From positions 1-64,000 of the forward strand of contig CAPAOV010000013.1 of NCBI GenBank assembly GCA_948579355.1: a DNA stretch of 64,000 nt. Direction: 5' to 3'. A model generated the notes under the pieces. That model had not been told where the DNA came from, made no database searches, and saw nothing but the letters and a program-made list of their open reading frames with translations. Of the stretch, positions 54,653 through 63,566 are shown piece after piece. How positions within the stretch are numbered: position 1 is the first letter of the stretch; every line of letters begins with the position of its first letter. Source of the DNA: an uncultured Eubacterium sp. (lineage in GTDB: Bacteria; Bacillota; Clostridia; Lachnospirales; Lachnospiraceae). The position numbers were made by a program, and so were the translations under genes.

Positions 54653-55654
54653 TTATTCACAGCGATATGCCTTGCGGCATGCCCTTGACGCCAATGGATA
54701 TATGTGATATCTGCTCTTGCGCAACCATTTTACCGCCGCATTTTCCACAGCCTGATAGACTTCCGGAAAATCCTTTTTCAGTTTTTTATCGAGAACTTTT
54801 ATTTTCTGCTTCCACTGTCCGGCAGGCTCAAAACTTAAATAAATCTTGATTTGGCTCACAAGAATGCGGGCCGCGCCCCGCTCTACATAACGCCTTTTTC
54901 CCGGAGATAACGATGCGCATTCCTCCCCGTAAAAATCAAGCAGATGTTCCAACACTTTTTCATGGTGGGAACAATTTTTCTGCATATTTTTAATCTCCAT
55001 GCTCTGGGTGGCAATCCCCAGCCGATACTCGTATACCGGCTTTTTCAAAAATGCAGCCGTCTCCACCAAAGGGATAGGATATAACATATATTCCGCATCC
55101 ACATAAAAACAGTGTTCGTCCAGACGCCGCCCCATCTTTTTCAGCACTTCTGTCCGAAATGTTGCCGCATGCATATTGATATAAATCTGATTACAAATCT
55201 CGTCAAAAGCATAGGAATATCCGTATCTTTTTCCTTCAAATCTATGCCGGATAGTATCTATCCATTCACCGCTCTCATCATCAAAGCGGTAATAATCCGT
55301 GACAATCAAATCCTCCGTGGCTTCTTCCAGATAGTCGAGCAATGCTGCGAAGCCCTCGGCCTCCAGCCGGTCGTCCCCGTCCACAGTCTTAAAATATTTT
55401 CCCTGCGCTTCTTCAATTCCCCTGTTCACTGTGGAGCCGTGACCGCCGTTCTCTTTCTCAATCAGACGAAATATTTGCGGATACTTTTTTTCGTACTCCC
55501 TTGCAATTTCACTGATTGCCTCGCCGGAACCGTCGTTAATAATGAGAACTTCCAACTGTTCTCTCACACTCGGAATCAAAAAGGAATCTAATGTCTCCGG
55601 CAAATAGCGCTCCACTTTATATGCCGCTACGGATATCGTCAATAATTTTTGCAT
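54653..55654 (-). CDS. GT2 family glycosyltransferase
   Basis: The 333-residue protein has the GT-A core: TISVAAYKVERYLPETLDSF, VLIINDGSGEA, ENGGHGSTVNRGIEEA and the DxD in KTVDGDDRLE. It starts 2 nt from the upstream gene's stop. It resembles the enzyme at 61340 in overall plan. Donor and acceptor are unknown. Confidence 0.89.
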   Translation of the reverse strand: MQKLLTISVAAYKVERYLPETLDSFLIPSVREQLEVLIINDGSGEAISEIAREYEKKYPQIFRLIEKENGGHGSTVNRGIEEAQGKYFKTVDGDDRLEAEGFAALLDYLEEATEDLIVTDYYRFDDESGEWIDTIRHRFEGKRYGYSYAFDEICNQIYINMHAATFRTEVLKKMGRRLDEHCFYVDAEYMLYPIPLVETAAFLKKPVYEYRLGIATQSMEIKNMQKNCSHHEKVLEHLLDFYGEECASLSPGKRRYVERGAARILVSQIKIYLSFEPAGQWKQKIKVLDKKLKKDFPEVYQAVENAAVKWLRKSRYHIYPLASRACRKAYRCE

Positions 55655-55655
55655 A

Positions 55656-56795
55656 TCAACTCTCTCTTTCCAGCTCTGCGTAAATTTTTCTCATCTTATT
55701 GTCTACCTTTTCCATGGAAAATTTCTTCACGCGTTTACGATTCCACTGCCCCATATGCGCAGCCTCCTCCGGATGCTTTAACAAATACTGCAACGCACCC
55801 GCATATCCCTCTTCAATATCTTCCTCCAGTAAAAAACCGCCCTTTTTATTTTCAATGAGGTCACGGTTTCCCCGTATATTTAATCCGACTACCGGCAGTC
55901 CTGCCTGCATTGCCTCCATAACGGCAACCGGCAGCCCTTCCTGCAGAGAGGGAAAGGCAAAAACATCTGCCTGACGCAAAACATCCGCCACCGTATCACA
56001 GTATCCGGTAAAAATAACCTTTTTCTGCAAATGCATCTCCTGCACCATTTGATGGAGTTCGCACTCCAACGGACCGGTTCCGCAAATAACATATACCAAA
56101 GGCTGACGCCGAAAACGGTCCATCGTCTTAATCATTCTCTGATGGTTTTTCCGTTCCGTCATCTCACCGACACTGACAACTATTTTCGAATCTTGTGGTA
56201 TGTTGTATTCTTTGCGTAAATCAAAACTTTCGACAGCAGTCGGCAGCGGCTTCATACCAATCCCCGGAATATATTCTGTCTTTCCCCGCACATGAAATTT
56301 GCTGCCGCGCTGAAAATCTTCTTCATTCATCAACAACAGGCAGTCCGTATAGCGGGCATAGTACCTTTCTACAAAATAATAGAACCAATGGGCAGGCGGC
56401 GCTCCCTTATAAAAATGGAAGCCGTGCGCCGTATAGAGAACCGGAATCCTGCGTTTCGTAAGCTTGCGGACTTTTTCCGCCGCCCTCCTTGCAATGACAC
56501 CCGTCATCGGCATATGGCAGTGTATCAAATCAAACTCCTGCTGAATCATAAGCTGTTTCAGCATCCGATAGCAACGAAAGACATCTCTCGAAAACGGAGA
56601 ACGTCCAAACGGTATCGAATGGCATTTTATGCCCGTGTCCTCCAAGCGACTGTTATCTTTGCCGTAGACGACCACATCGAAATTTGCCGCATAGTGGATT
56701 TCATACCCCATCTCCTGCAATATGCGGACATTATTCATCTCAAACTGTGGAACAAAGCCACTCACTCTTGTCACAATTAACGCTTTCTTACTCAT
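55656..56795 (-). CDS. GT4 family glycosyltransferase
   Basis: The start at 56795 (MSKKALIVTRVSGF) follows GGAGGGAAAG. The 379-residue protein has a GT-B fold with LIHCHMPMTGVIARRAA, VLYTAHGFHFYKG, VSVGEMTERKNH and the sugar-nucleotide motif FPSLQEGLPVAVMEAMQ. It overlaps the upstream sugar transferase by 8 nt. Confidence 0.9.
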   Translation of the reverse strand: MSKKALIVTRVSGFVPQFEMNNVRILQEMGYEIHYAANFDVVVYGKDNSRLEDTGIKCHSIPFGRSPFSRDVFRCYRMLKQLMIQQEFDLIHCHMPMTGVIARRAAEKVRKLTKRRIPVLYTAHGFHFYKGAPPAHWFYYFVERYYARYTDCLLLMNEEDFQRGSKFHVRGKTEYIPGIGMKPLPTAVESFDLRKEYNIPQDSKIVVSVGEMTERKNHQRMIKTMDRFRRQPLVYVICGTGPLECELHQMVQEMHLQKKVIFTGYCDTVADVLRQADVFAFPSLQEGLPVAVMEAMQAGLPVVGLNIRGNRDLIENKKGGFLLEEDIEEGYAGALQYLLKHPEEAAHMGQWNRKRVKKFSMEKVDNKMRKIYAELERES

Positions 56796-58224
56796 CCTTA
56801 GTCTTTCCCTCCGACACTTGCTTATTAACGATGCGCTCCACATCTTCATTTCCCGTACCGATGTCGCGCAGACCTGTTGTCTGATTTTCCTCAATTCCCT
56901 CTGTGGCATCTTTTTTCAACATCGTTTTCACCGTCATCAAGATTAGTTTTACATCCATCCACAGAGAATAATTTTCTATATAAAATAAATCTAACTTTAG
57001 TTTGTCATAAGGAACCGTATTATATTTACCATAAATCTGAGCAAAGCCTGTCACACCTGCTTTCACCCGCGTGCGAAATTCAAATTCCGGCATTTCTTCC
57101 TCGTATTGGGCAATAATCTCCGGACGCTCCGGTCTCGGCCCAACGAGGGACATCTCCCCTTTCAACACGTTTATAAGCTGGGGTAATTCATCCAGTCTCG
57201 TTGCCCGTATTACCTTTCCAACCGGTGTAATACGGTCATCGTTCTCTTTTGCCAGCACCGCTTCTCCATCGCTCTCCGCATCCACTACCATACTGCGGAA
57301 TTTCAAAATCGAAAATTCCCTGTTATCTTTTGTACACCGTATCTGTCGGTATAGCACGGGCCCGCCGTCGCCGATTTTTATCGCCAGCGCCGTCAAAAGC
57401 ATGAATGGCGCTGCTATGACAAATAGCGGAAGCGAAATCACTAAATCCAGACACCGCTTCCAGATTCTCTGGTCGAAACTGAGAGAATATCCTTTTGACA
57501 GCAAGAAAGGCGTGTCGAAGACATGAATTTTATCTCCGCCCATTAAAATTATATCGGAAATTTTCGGCATCACATAGGCTCGTATTCCCTTTCCATAACA
57601 ATATTTCAGCAGTTCGTTTCTCTTCTCCGCCGCGATATCTCCAATCAGTACCGCCTGATACGATTTCATCTCTTCCGTAATTTTTTCCCAATCCGCATTG
57701 GCATGAATCGCTCCGTAAATCGCATACTTATCCCGCCGCGTCTCTACCTTATTCACCAACTCGACAGCCGGACGGTCGCCATATATGAGCAAAATCTTCC
57801 ACGGCTGAAAAATGCGGTTATAAAATATCGTTGCAAAAACCGTCCACACAGTAGCAATGCCGCAATCTATCAACTGCATAAGAAACATATATCCCGGATT
57901 GACCATACCAAACGCCAGCAGGCAGATTACGATATACATAACCAGATTGGCAAAAAAAGTCGCTAGAAACTGTGATAACACAACTTCCATACGACGGAGC
58001 TGCCCAATCCGCAGGGCGCCATACATGGCAGAAAAGAAATATACCAAAATACCATAAAAGGCAACCATCGCCCAGTTTCCCCGTCGATAAAAGCGGAACG
58101 TATACATCGTATTCCAATAAATACGATACCAGAAAAAAGCGAAAACAATTGCCATCAATACAACACTAACGAGAGAAAATACAAAAAGTATTGTCTTTTT
58201 ATACGGGTCATAATTTTTACTCAT
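56788..58224 (-). CDS. Polyprenyl glycosylphosphotransferase (priming enzyme)
   Basis: The start at 58224 follows AGGAAGG. The 478-residue protein has four to five N-terminal membrane helices, a central nucleotide-binding-like domain, and the C-terminal catalytic domain (KRCLDLVISLPLFVI, LKFRSMVVDAESDGE, TRLDELPQLINVLKGEMSLVGPRPE split by helices). It transfers the first sugar-phosphate to undecaprenyl phosphate. It heads the minus-strand glycan operon. Confidence 0.93.
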   Translation of the reverse strand: MSKNYDPYKKTILFVFSLVSVVLMAIVFAFFWYRIYWNTMYTFRFYRRGNWAMVAFYGILVYFFSAMYGALRIGQLRRMEVVLSQFLATFFANLVMYIVICLLAFGMVNPGYMFLMQLIDCGIATVWTVFATIFYNRIFQPWKILLIYGDRPAVELVNKVETRRDKYAIYGAIHANADWEKITEEMKSYQAVLIGDIAAEKRNELLKYCYGKGIRAYVMPKISDIILMGGDKIHVFDTPFLLSKGYSLSFDQRIWKRCLDLVISLPLFVIAAPFMLLTALAIKIGDGGPVLYRQIRCTKDNREFSILKFRSMVVDAESDGEAVLAKENDDRITPVGKVIRATRLDELPQLINVLKGEMSLVGPRPERPEIIAQYEEEMPEFEFRTRVKAGVTGFAQIYGKYNTVPYDKLKLDLFYIENYSLWMDVKLILMTVKTMLKKDATEGIEENQTTGLRDIGTGNEDVERIVNKQVSEGKTKDE

Positions 58225-58279
58225 CACGAACGGACCTTCCTCATACCTTTCCTAAATATTCTCATGTATAGATACTGTA

Positions 58280-58309
58280 ATAGTAACATACCCTTATTCT
58301 TATTGTCAA
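58280..58309 (-). promoter_or_regulatory. Promoter of the polysaccharide operon
   Basis: On the minus strand, TTGACA (58309-58304), 18-nt spacer, TACTAT (58285-58280), about 55 nt before the priming enzyme. It would drive genes down to 51296. Confidence 0.66.
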
Positions 58310-58321
58310 CGATACTGCCCC

Positions 58322-58390
58322 TTTCGTTTCTTCCCCATATCTGCTATAATAATCAGTATGAAAAATCTCGCAGATACGCTGCTTTTTCAT
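58322..58390 (+). promoter_or_regulatory. pncB promoter and 5'-end hairpin
   Basis: TTTCGT (58322-58327), 17-nt spacer and a perfect TATAAT (58345-58350). A hairpin follows at once: ATGAAAAA (58358-58365) pairs with TTTTTCAT (58383-58390), with GCAG/CTGC inside. It would sit at the very 5' end of the mRNA, as a stabiliser, or overlap an operator. Confidence 0.58.
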
Positions 58391-58455
58391 ATGTCGCGTA
58401 AATGCTCCGAAATGGGAATTTATAAACAGGGGTTATGTTAAGGAGGCGCAAAAGA

Positions 58456-59901
58456 ATGGATACAAGAAATTTTACTCTTTTAACGGATTTTTATGAACTA
58501 ACGATGATGCAGGGCTATTTTCGAAACAATGTGACGGAACGCGTTGTTTTTGACCTTTTTTACCGGCAAAATCCGGACGATGGCGGCTATGCCGTATGTG
58601 CCGGTCTCGCAAATGTCATTGACTACATTAAAAGCCTTCATTTTGACTACGACGACATTGATTATCTGCGCGGACTGAATACGTTTGACGAAGACTTTCT
58701 GGATTATCTGGCTAGTTTTCATTTTACTGGCGACGTATACGCGATTCCGGAGGGCACTGTTATTTTCCCGCGTGAGCCGTTGATAAAAGTCGTCGGCCCT
58801 ATCATGGAAGCCCAATTAGTAGAAACCGCCCTCCTCAACCTTGTCAATCACCAGAGCCTCATTGCCACGAAAGCGGCGCGCGTATGCTACGCAGCCAGAG
58901 GCGGCGGCGTCATGGAATTTGGCCTGCGTCGCGCGCAGGGACCGGATGCAGGAACTTTTGGCGCCCGCGCCGCTATCATCGGCGGCTGTATCGGAACAAG
59001 TAATGTCATCTGTGCCAAAGAGTACGGCGTTCCGGCTCTCGGCACGCATGCCCACAGTTGGATTATGAGCTTCGGAGACGAGCTCACGGCATTCCGCAGA
59101 TACGCAGAACTTTACCCGAACAACACGACGCTGCTCGTCGACACTTACGATACCCTGCGCTCCGGCGTACCGCACGCCATTCAGGTTTTTAAAGAGCTTC
59201 ACGACAGCGGCCGCATGCCGGAAAAATACGGCATTCGCTTGGATAGCGGCGACTTGGCATATCTGTCTAAAAAGGCCCGAAAAATGTTAGACGACGCCGG
59301 TTTCCCACAGGCGGAGATATGCGCTTCCAGCGATTTGGATGAGTACTTAATCGACTCTCTCCTCTCACAGGGGGCATGTATCGATTCATGGGGCGTTGGC
59401 ACCAACCTTATTACTTCAAAGAATACGCCCGCCTTTGGCGGCGTGTATAAACTTGCCGCCGTCGAACAGGACAATACGCTTATCCCTAAAATTAAACTTT
59501 CCGAAAATCCCGCCAAAATTACCAACCCCGGAAATAAAACTGTCTATCGTATTTATGACAAAGAGACAGGAAAAATCCGTGCCGATTACATCACTTTGGC
59601 AGAGGAAACCTTTGACGAGACCGAAGACTTGCTTCTCTTTGATTCCAATGCCACATGGAAAAAAACTCTGCTAAAAGGCGGCACATACGAAATGAAAGAG
59701 ATTCTTGTTCCCGTCTTCCAAAACGGACAATGTGTCTATGAAAGCCCGACTGTCATGGAGATTCAGGCCTATTGCAAGGCGCAGCTCGATACGATGTGGG
59801 AAGAATCCCGACGTCTGGTAAACCCGCAGGAAGTGTATGTCGATTTGTCCGATAAATTGTATGAGATGAAGAAAACACTGTTGAATGAGACAAGACAATA
59901 A
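58456..59901 (+). CDS. pncB: Nicotinate phosphoribosyltransferase
   Basis: PncB makes nicotinate mononucleotide for NAD salvage. The start at 58456 (MDTRNFTLLTDFYEL) follows AAGGAGG. The 481-residue protein has LTDFYELTMMQGYF, FGLRRAQGPDAGTFGARAA, GTHAHSWIMSF with the phosphorylated-type His, and YGIRLDSGDLAYLSKKAR. It is intact and of normal length. Confidence 0.96.
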   Translation: MDTRNFTLLTDFYELTMMQGYFRNNVTERVVFDLFYRQNPDDGGYAVCAGLANVIDYIKSLHFDYDDIDYLRGLNTFDEDFLDYLASFHFTGDVYAIPEGTVIFPREPLIKVVGPIMEAQLVETALLNLVNHQSLIATKAARVCYAARGGGVMEFGLRRAQGPDAGTFGARAAIIGGCIGTSNVICAKEYGVPALGTHAHSWIMSFGDELTAFRRYAELYPNNTTLLVDTYDTLRSGVPHAIQVFKELHDSGRMPEKYGIRLDSGDLAYLSKKARKMLDDAGFPQAEICASSDLDEYLIDSLLSQGACIDSWGVGTNLITSKNTPAFGGVYKLAAVEQDNTLIPKIKLSENPAKITNPGNKTVYRIYDKETGKIRADYITLAEETFDETEDLLLFDSNATWKKTLLKGGTYEMKEILVPVFQNGQCVYESPTVMEIQAYCKAQLDTMWEESRRLVNPQEVYVDLSDKLYEMKKTLLNETRQ

Positions 59902-60388
59902 CCTGAAGGGACCGCATATCGTATATGTGAATGATAAATATAGGAGCAATAATGAAATCGAAACTGTTTTAAAAAAAGATTGAAAAAATAGCTACTGTAC
60001 CCACATCAAAGAAAAAACTGTGGTATCGTTATCGTGTAAAAACCAGTACAATGTGTATAAGAGCAGAAAAAAAAGCAAGAAGGAGAATTTGCGGATGGAA
60101 AATGATGAATCGGTTGTCGCAAAAGCTTTCGAGTGTCAACTACGAAAAGCCTTCGAGGGTAAATGAAATTACAAGGATAAAATTTCTTTTCTGCCATATG
60201 ATACAAAAATCGTTACATAAAAATGACCCCGAATATCTTGACGAAAAGTATTGGTCTGAGCGGGGCTGGCTTGGAAAAAACAGACCGTGGAGAACTCAGA
60301 AAATATAATCTCTCTTTTTTGTGCAGAGATTGAGAGGAAAAAAACGGAATCGTAATATATACTAAAAGCTGTTAGGAGAATTTTTGTT
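59902..60388. other. 487-bp region with two short reading frames
   Basis: Two short plus-strand frames are visible. 60095-60166 (23 codons, MENDESVVAKAFECQLRKAF...) has AAGGAGA upstream. 60198-60308 (36 codons, MIQKSLHKNDPEYLDEKYW...) lies 31 nt later in the next frame over. Their coding-like look suggests remnants of a broken gene, but I recognise no family. No clear pncB terminator is seen. Confidence 0.35.
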
Positions 60389-61258
60389 ATGGAATGGATT
60401 GAAAGATTAAATGATGCAATCAGTTATATTGAGGAACATTTGACAGATGACATGGATTATGAACAGCTTGGGCAGATTGCCTGTTGTTCTTCTTATCATT
60501 TCCAGAGAATGTTTACCTATATGGCAGGGATTTCTTTATCTGAATATATCCGCAGGAGAAAAATGTCACTTGCCGCTGTAGACTTACAGGGTAAAAGCAT
60601 GAAAATCATTGATGTGGCAGGAAAATATGGATATAATTCCCCTACTGCATTTAACAGAGCATTTCAGTCTGTTCACGGAGTCGCCCCATCTGCCGTTAAA
60701 AACGAGGGTGTATCCGTAAAATCCTTTCCACCTATCTTATTTAAAATTACAGTTAAAGGAGTGGAAGAAATGAATTATCGAATTGAAACAAAAGATGCAT
60801 TCCGTATTGTAGGCGTATCGGTACCGCTTCATAAGGACATTGAAAAAAATTTTACGGTCATACCTCCAAAGTGGCAGGAAATTTCTATGAACGGAACATT
60901 ACAGAGATTAATCAGTATGATGGATACGCCGCCTATGGGAGTGCTTGGCGTCAGCACCTGTAATGATACGGAACCGTGGAAGTATTATATTGCGGTATCA
61001 ACTTCACAAGAAAAGAATGAACTTGAAGAATATATCGTGCCGGCAGCTACATGGGCAATATTTTCTGGAGAGGGTACAAATCAGTCTATTCAGGAATTAG
61101 AACGACGTATCGTAACAGAATGGCTGCCGACATCGGGATATGAATATGGCAATGCTCCTGATGTCGAGGTTTACTTAAATCCAGACCCACAAAATGCACA
61201 ATACGAAGTATGGATACCTGTAGTAAAAAAAATAGCTATGGATACTAAGACAGAATAG
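60389..61258 (+). CDS. AraC-family regulator with GyrI-like ligand domain
   Basis: The 289-residue protein has an N-terminal AraC DNA-binding domain with two helix-turn-helices (YEQLGQIACCSSYHFQRMF, IDVAGKYGYNSPTAFNRAFQ). A C-terminal GyrI-like/effector-binding domain follows (YRIETKDAFRIVGVSVPL, ...VEVYLNPDPQN...YEVWIPV). TTAGGAGA lies upstream. Targets and ligand are unknown. Confidence 0.9.
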   Translation: MEWIERLNDAISYIEEHLTDDMDYEQLGQIACCSSYHFQRMFTYMAGISLSEYIRRRKMSLAAVDLQGKSMKIIDVAGKYGYNSPTAFNRAFQSVHGVAPSAVKNEGVSVKSFPPILFKITVKGVEEMNYRIETKDAFRIVGVSVPLHKDIEKNFTVIPPKWQEISMNGTLQRLISMMDTPPMGVLGVSTCNDTEPWKYYIAVSTSQEKNELEEYIVPAATWAIFSGEGTNQSIQELERRIVTEWLPTSGYEYGNAPDVEVYLNPDPQNAQYEVWIPVVKKIAMDTKTE

Positions 61259-61276
61259 ATATACTACCCTATTTGT

Positions 61277-61319
61277 GGCAGGAGAAAATTTGTACTCCTG
61301 CCCATACATATCTTTTTTA
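61277..61319. terminator. Probable bidirectional terminator
   Basis: GGCAGGAG (61277-61284) pairs perfectly with CTCCTGCC (61295-61302), followed by a T run at about 61312-61318. It lies between the convergent AraC and GT2 genes. On the minus strand the T run is weaker. Confidence 0.6.
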
Positions 61320-61339
61320 TCCCTATCTGGTTTAACCCA

Positions 61340-62356
61340 TTAATTAAAACCATATATTTTCTGTGACAGGGAATATCCCCATACGACGATTTTTCTTCCG
61401 GCCTTACCGCGGAACTGCATCGGCTTACTCAGCGCCATCTTATTCACCATACGATACATCGCTTTATTTTGTGCTTTCAGGTAGGCCCACAAGTCCTCCC
61501 GTTTGGCAAGGCTCTCCTCTGAACCCTCTTTTATAAGAAAGACGGAGCTGACGGTCATCATCATTGTCAGGTATTTCACCATATAGTCGCGGAGTTTTTT
61601 ATTTTTTATCTTTGTCAAATCATGGGCGTCAATCATCAGTTTCGTCACTTTCAACTGCTGGTCAATCCGGCCCATCATTACCTTTTCATTGACGGACTGG
61701 TCATCCCTGCCGATAAAGTAGCGGTACAAATCTACATTCATGTAATACATCGTTTTGACAGACGGCAGTGGATTGTAGACAAATATATTATCCACATAGA
61801 ACGTGTGCTTTGGCAGCTCCAGCCCACAATCACGAAGTATTTTTGTGCGATAGATAACCGAATGCATTAAAATATTTTGACTAATTTTAAAACGCTTCAC
61901 GTCGTTCCATGTAAAAACTTTCTCTTCTGGAAATACACCATCATAACGAATTGCTTTATGCTTGCGAAGACTTGGCTTCTCATAGACATAATTGGCAATA
62001 AACATATCGACGCCCCGTCCGTCTTCCACAAAGTGGCGGAGAACATCTAATACTTTCAAAAAGGCGGCGCGGTCAAACCAGTCGTCACTATCTAATACTT
62101 TATAGTATATACCGCTCGCCCTTTCCAAGCCAGTATTCACAGCACATCCGTGACCTCCGTTTTTCTGATGAATGACTTTTACAATAGTCGGATGCTGCTC
62201 CTGCAGACGGTCGGCGATTTTTGCAGTATCATCCGTAGAGCCGTCGTCGACGAGCAAAATTTCCACGTCTTCTCCCCCTACAAGAACCGTCTCTACTGCA
62301 TGCTCCATATAATCCTGAGAGTTATAACAAGGTATCGCCACTGTCAAAAGTTTCAT
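61340..62356 (-). CDS. GT2 family glycosyltransferase
   Basis: The 338-residue protein has VAIPCYNSQDYMEHAVETV, ILLVDDGSTDDTAKIAD, QKNGGHGCAVNTGLERA and the DxD in KVLDSDDWFDRA. It is 17 nt downstream of glf, so the two are co-transcribed. It is probably part of the same surface-glycan pathway as the operon at 51-58 kb. Confidence 0.9.
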   Translation of the reverse strand: MKLLTVAIPCYNSQDYMEHAVETVLVGGEDVEILLVDDGSTDDTAKIADRLQEQHPTIVKVIHQKNGGHGCAVNTGLERASGIYYKVLDSDDWFDRAAFLKVLDVLRHFVEDGRGVDMFIANYVYEKPSLRKHKAIRYDGVFPEEKVFTWNDVKRFKISQNILMHSVIYRTKILRDCGLELPKHTFYVDNIFVYNPLPSVKTMYYMNVDLYRYFIGRDDQSVNEKVMMGRIDQQLKVTKLMIDAHDLTKIKNKKLRDYMVKYLTMMMTVSSVFLIKEGSEESLAKREDLWAYLKAQNKAMYRMVNKMALSKPMQFRGKAGRKIVVWGYSLSQKIYGFN

Positions 62357-62373
62357 GTTCTTTCCCTTCTTTC

Positions 62374-63528
62374 TTAGATTTCCTCCGCCATCGTGAGCGC
62401 CCTATCCACGATAGCATCTATATTATAATATTTATATTCAGCCAGACGACCCAATAAATAGAAATTGGGAATGCTGTCTACAAGCTCTTTGTATTTGTGA
62501 AACAGCGCGTCGTTTTCTGCGTTATTGATGGCATAGTAAGGAATCTCTTCCTCGCCGCCGTTATATGACACCGGATATTCTTTGACAATCGTTGTGTCCG
62601 GCGCCTCCAATTGTCCGGTCAGATATTTAAATTCCGTAATACGGGTAAAGTCCTCCGATACGGTATAGTTAATAACGCCATGGCTTTGATAAAATTCCTT
62701 ATCGTAGTGCTCAAAATCAAATTGCAGCGAGCGGTACGGCAGCCTGCCATACCGGCAGTCAAATAACTCATCAAGTGCCCCGGTAAAGATAATATTACCG
62801 CCAAATGGCTGCCCCTCAAAGAGAACCGGCGTATCTGCCTCCGGCTCAATCGTCAGAACAGATTTTGCCTCGCAATTTAAGCGGACGTCGATTCCCGCAT
62901 AATCCAGCATTTTTTCAAATACGGGTGTAAAACCATGCAACGGCAGTCCCTGATATTTATCCTGAAAATAGCGGTTATCCCGTGACAACAATACCGGAAC
63001 ACGTCCGGAGACTGCCGGGTCTATCTCCTTTGGAGATTTCCCCCACTGTTTCATCGTATAGCGCAAAAATACGTTCTCATATACATATTGTGCGATTTCC
63101 TGCAATTCCTCGTTGTCATGGTTCATTAATTCCAGAATCGGTACTCTGGCGCCCTCCCCGAAATTGTCAATTAACAGTTTTTCCAAATGGGGCGCCCGCT
63201 CGCCATAAACCATTTCAAGCGTATTGAGATTGAATGGAATCGGTAGTTCCCTGCCATATACATTACCCACAACTTCATGTTGATATTCATACCACTGTGT
63301 AAATCGTGATAAATATTCATATACGCGGTCAATATTCGTATGAAAAATATGAGGGCCGTACTGATGAATCAGGATTCCAAACTCATCCTTTTTGTCATAA
63401 CAGTTCCCGCCCAAATGGTCTCTCGAATCAATTACCAGCACTTTCTGCTGCTTTTTTTCTGCAAGCTCTCTGGCAACGACTGCTCCGGCAAAACCGCTGC
63501 CGATTACTATACTATCATACATAGACAT
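62374..63528 (-). CDS. glf: UDP-galactopyranose mutase
   Basis: Glf is a flavoenzyme that interconverts UDP-Galp and UDP-Galf. The 384-residue protein has the FAD-binding VIGSGFAGAVVARELAE at the N-terminus, RDHLGGNCYD, HQYGPHIFHTN with the substrate His, and the RLPYRSLQFDFE segment. It makes the donor for the GlfT2-like enzyme at 51296. Confidence 0.96.
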   Translation of the reverse strand: MSMYDSIVIGSGFAGAVVARELAEKKQQKVLVIDSRDHLGGNCYDKKDEFGILIHQYGPHIFHTNIDRVYEYLSRFTQWYEYQHEVVGNVYGRELPIPFNLNTLEMVYGERAPHLEKLLIDNFGEGARVPILELMNHDNEELQEIAQYVYENVFLRYTMKQWGKSPKEIDPAVSGRVPVLLSRDNRYFQDKYQGLPLHGFTPVFEKMLDYAGIDVRLNCEAKSVLTIEPEADTPVLFEGQPFGGNIIFTGALDELFDCRYGRLPYRSLQFDFEHYDKEFYQSHGVINYTVSEDFTRITEFKYLTGQLEAPDTTIVKEYPVSYNGGEEEIPYYAINNAENDALFHKYKELVDSIPNFYLLGRLAEYKYYNIDAIVDRALTMAEEI

Positions 63529-63566
63529 CCTCCAATTTTATAAACATTATCCTTATTTTACCAAAT

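Noticed and set aside
60051..60308. 85-codon frame as a real gene
   Set aside because: It starts without a ribosome site and runs in a different frame from the 23-codon frame with a good ribosome site; only its end looks coding.
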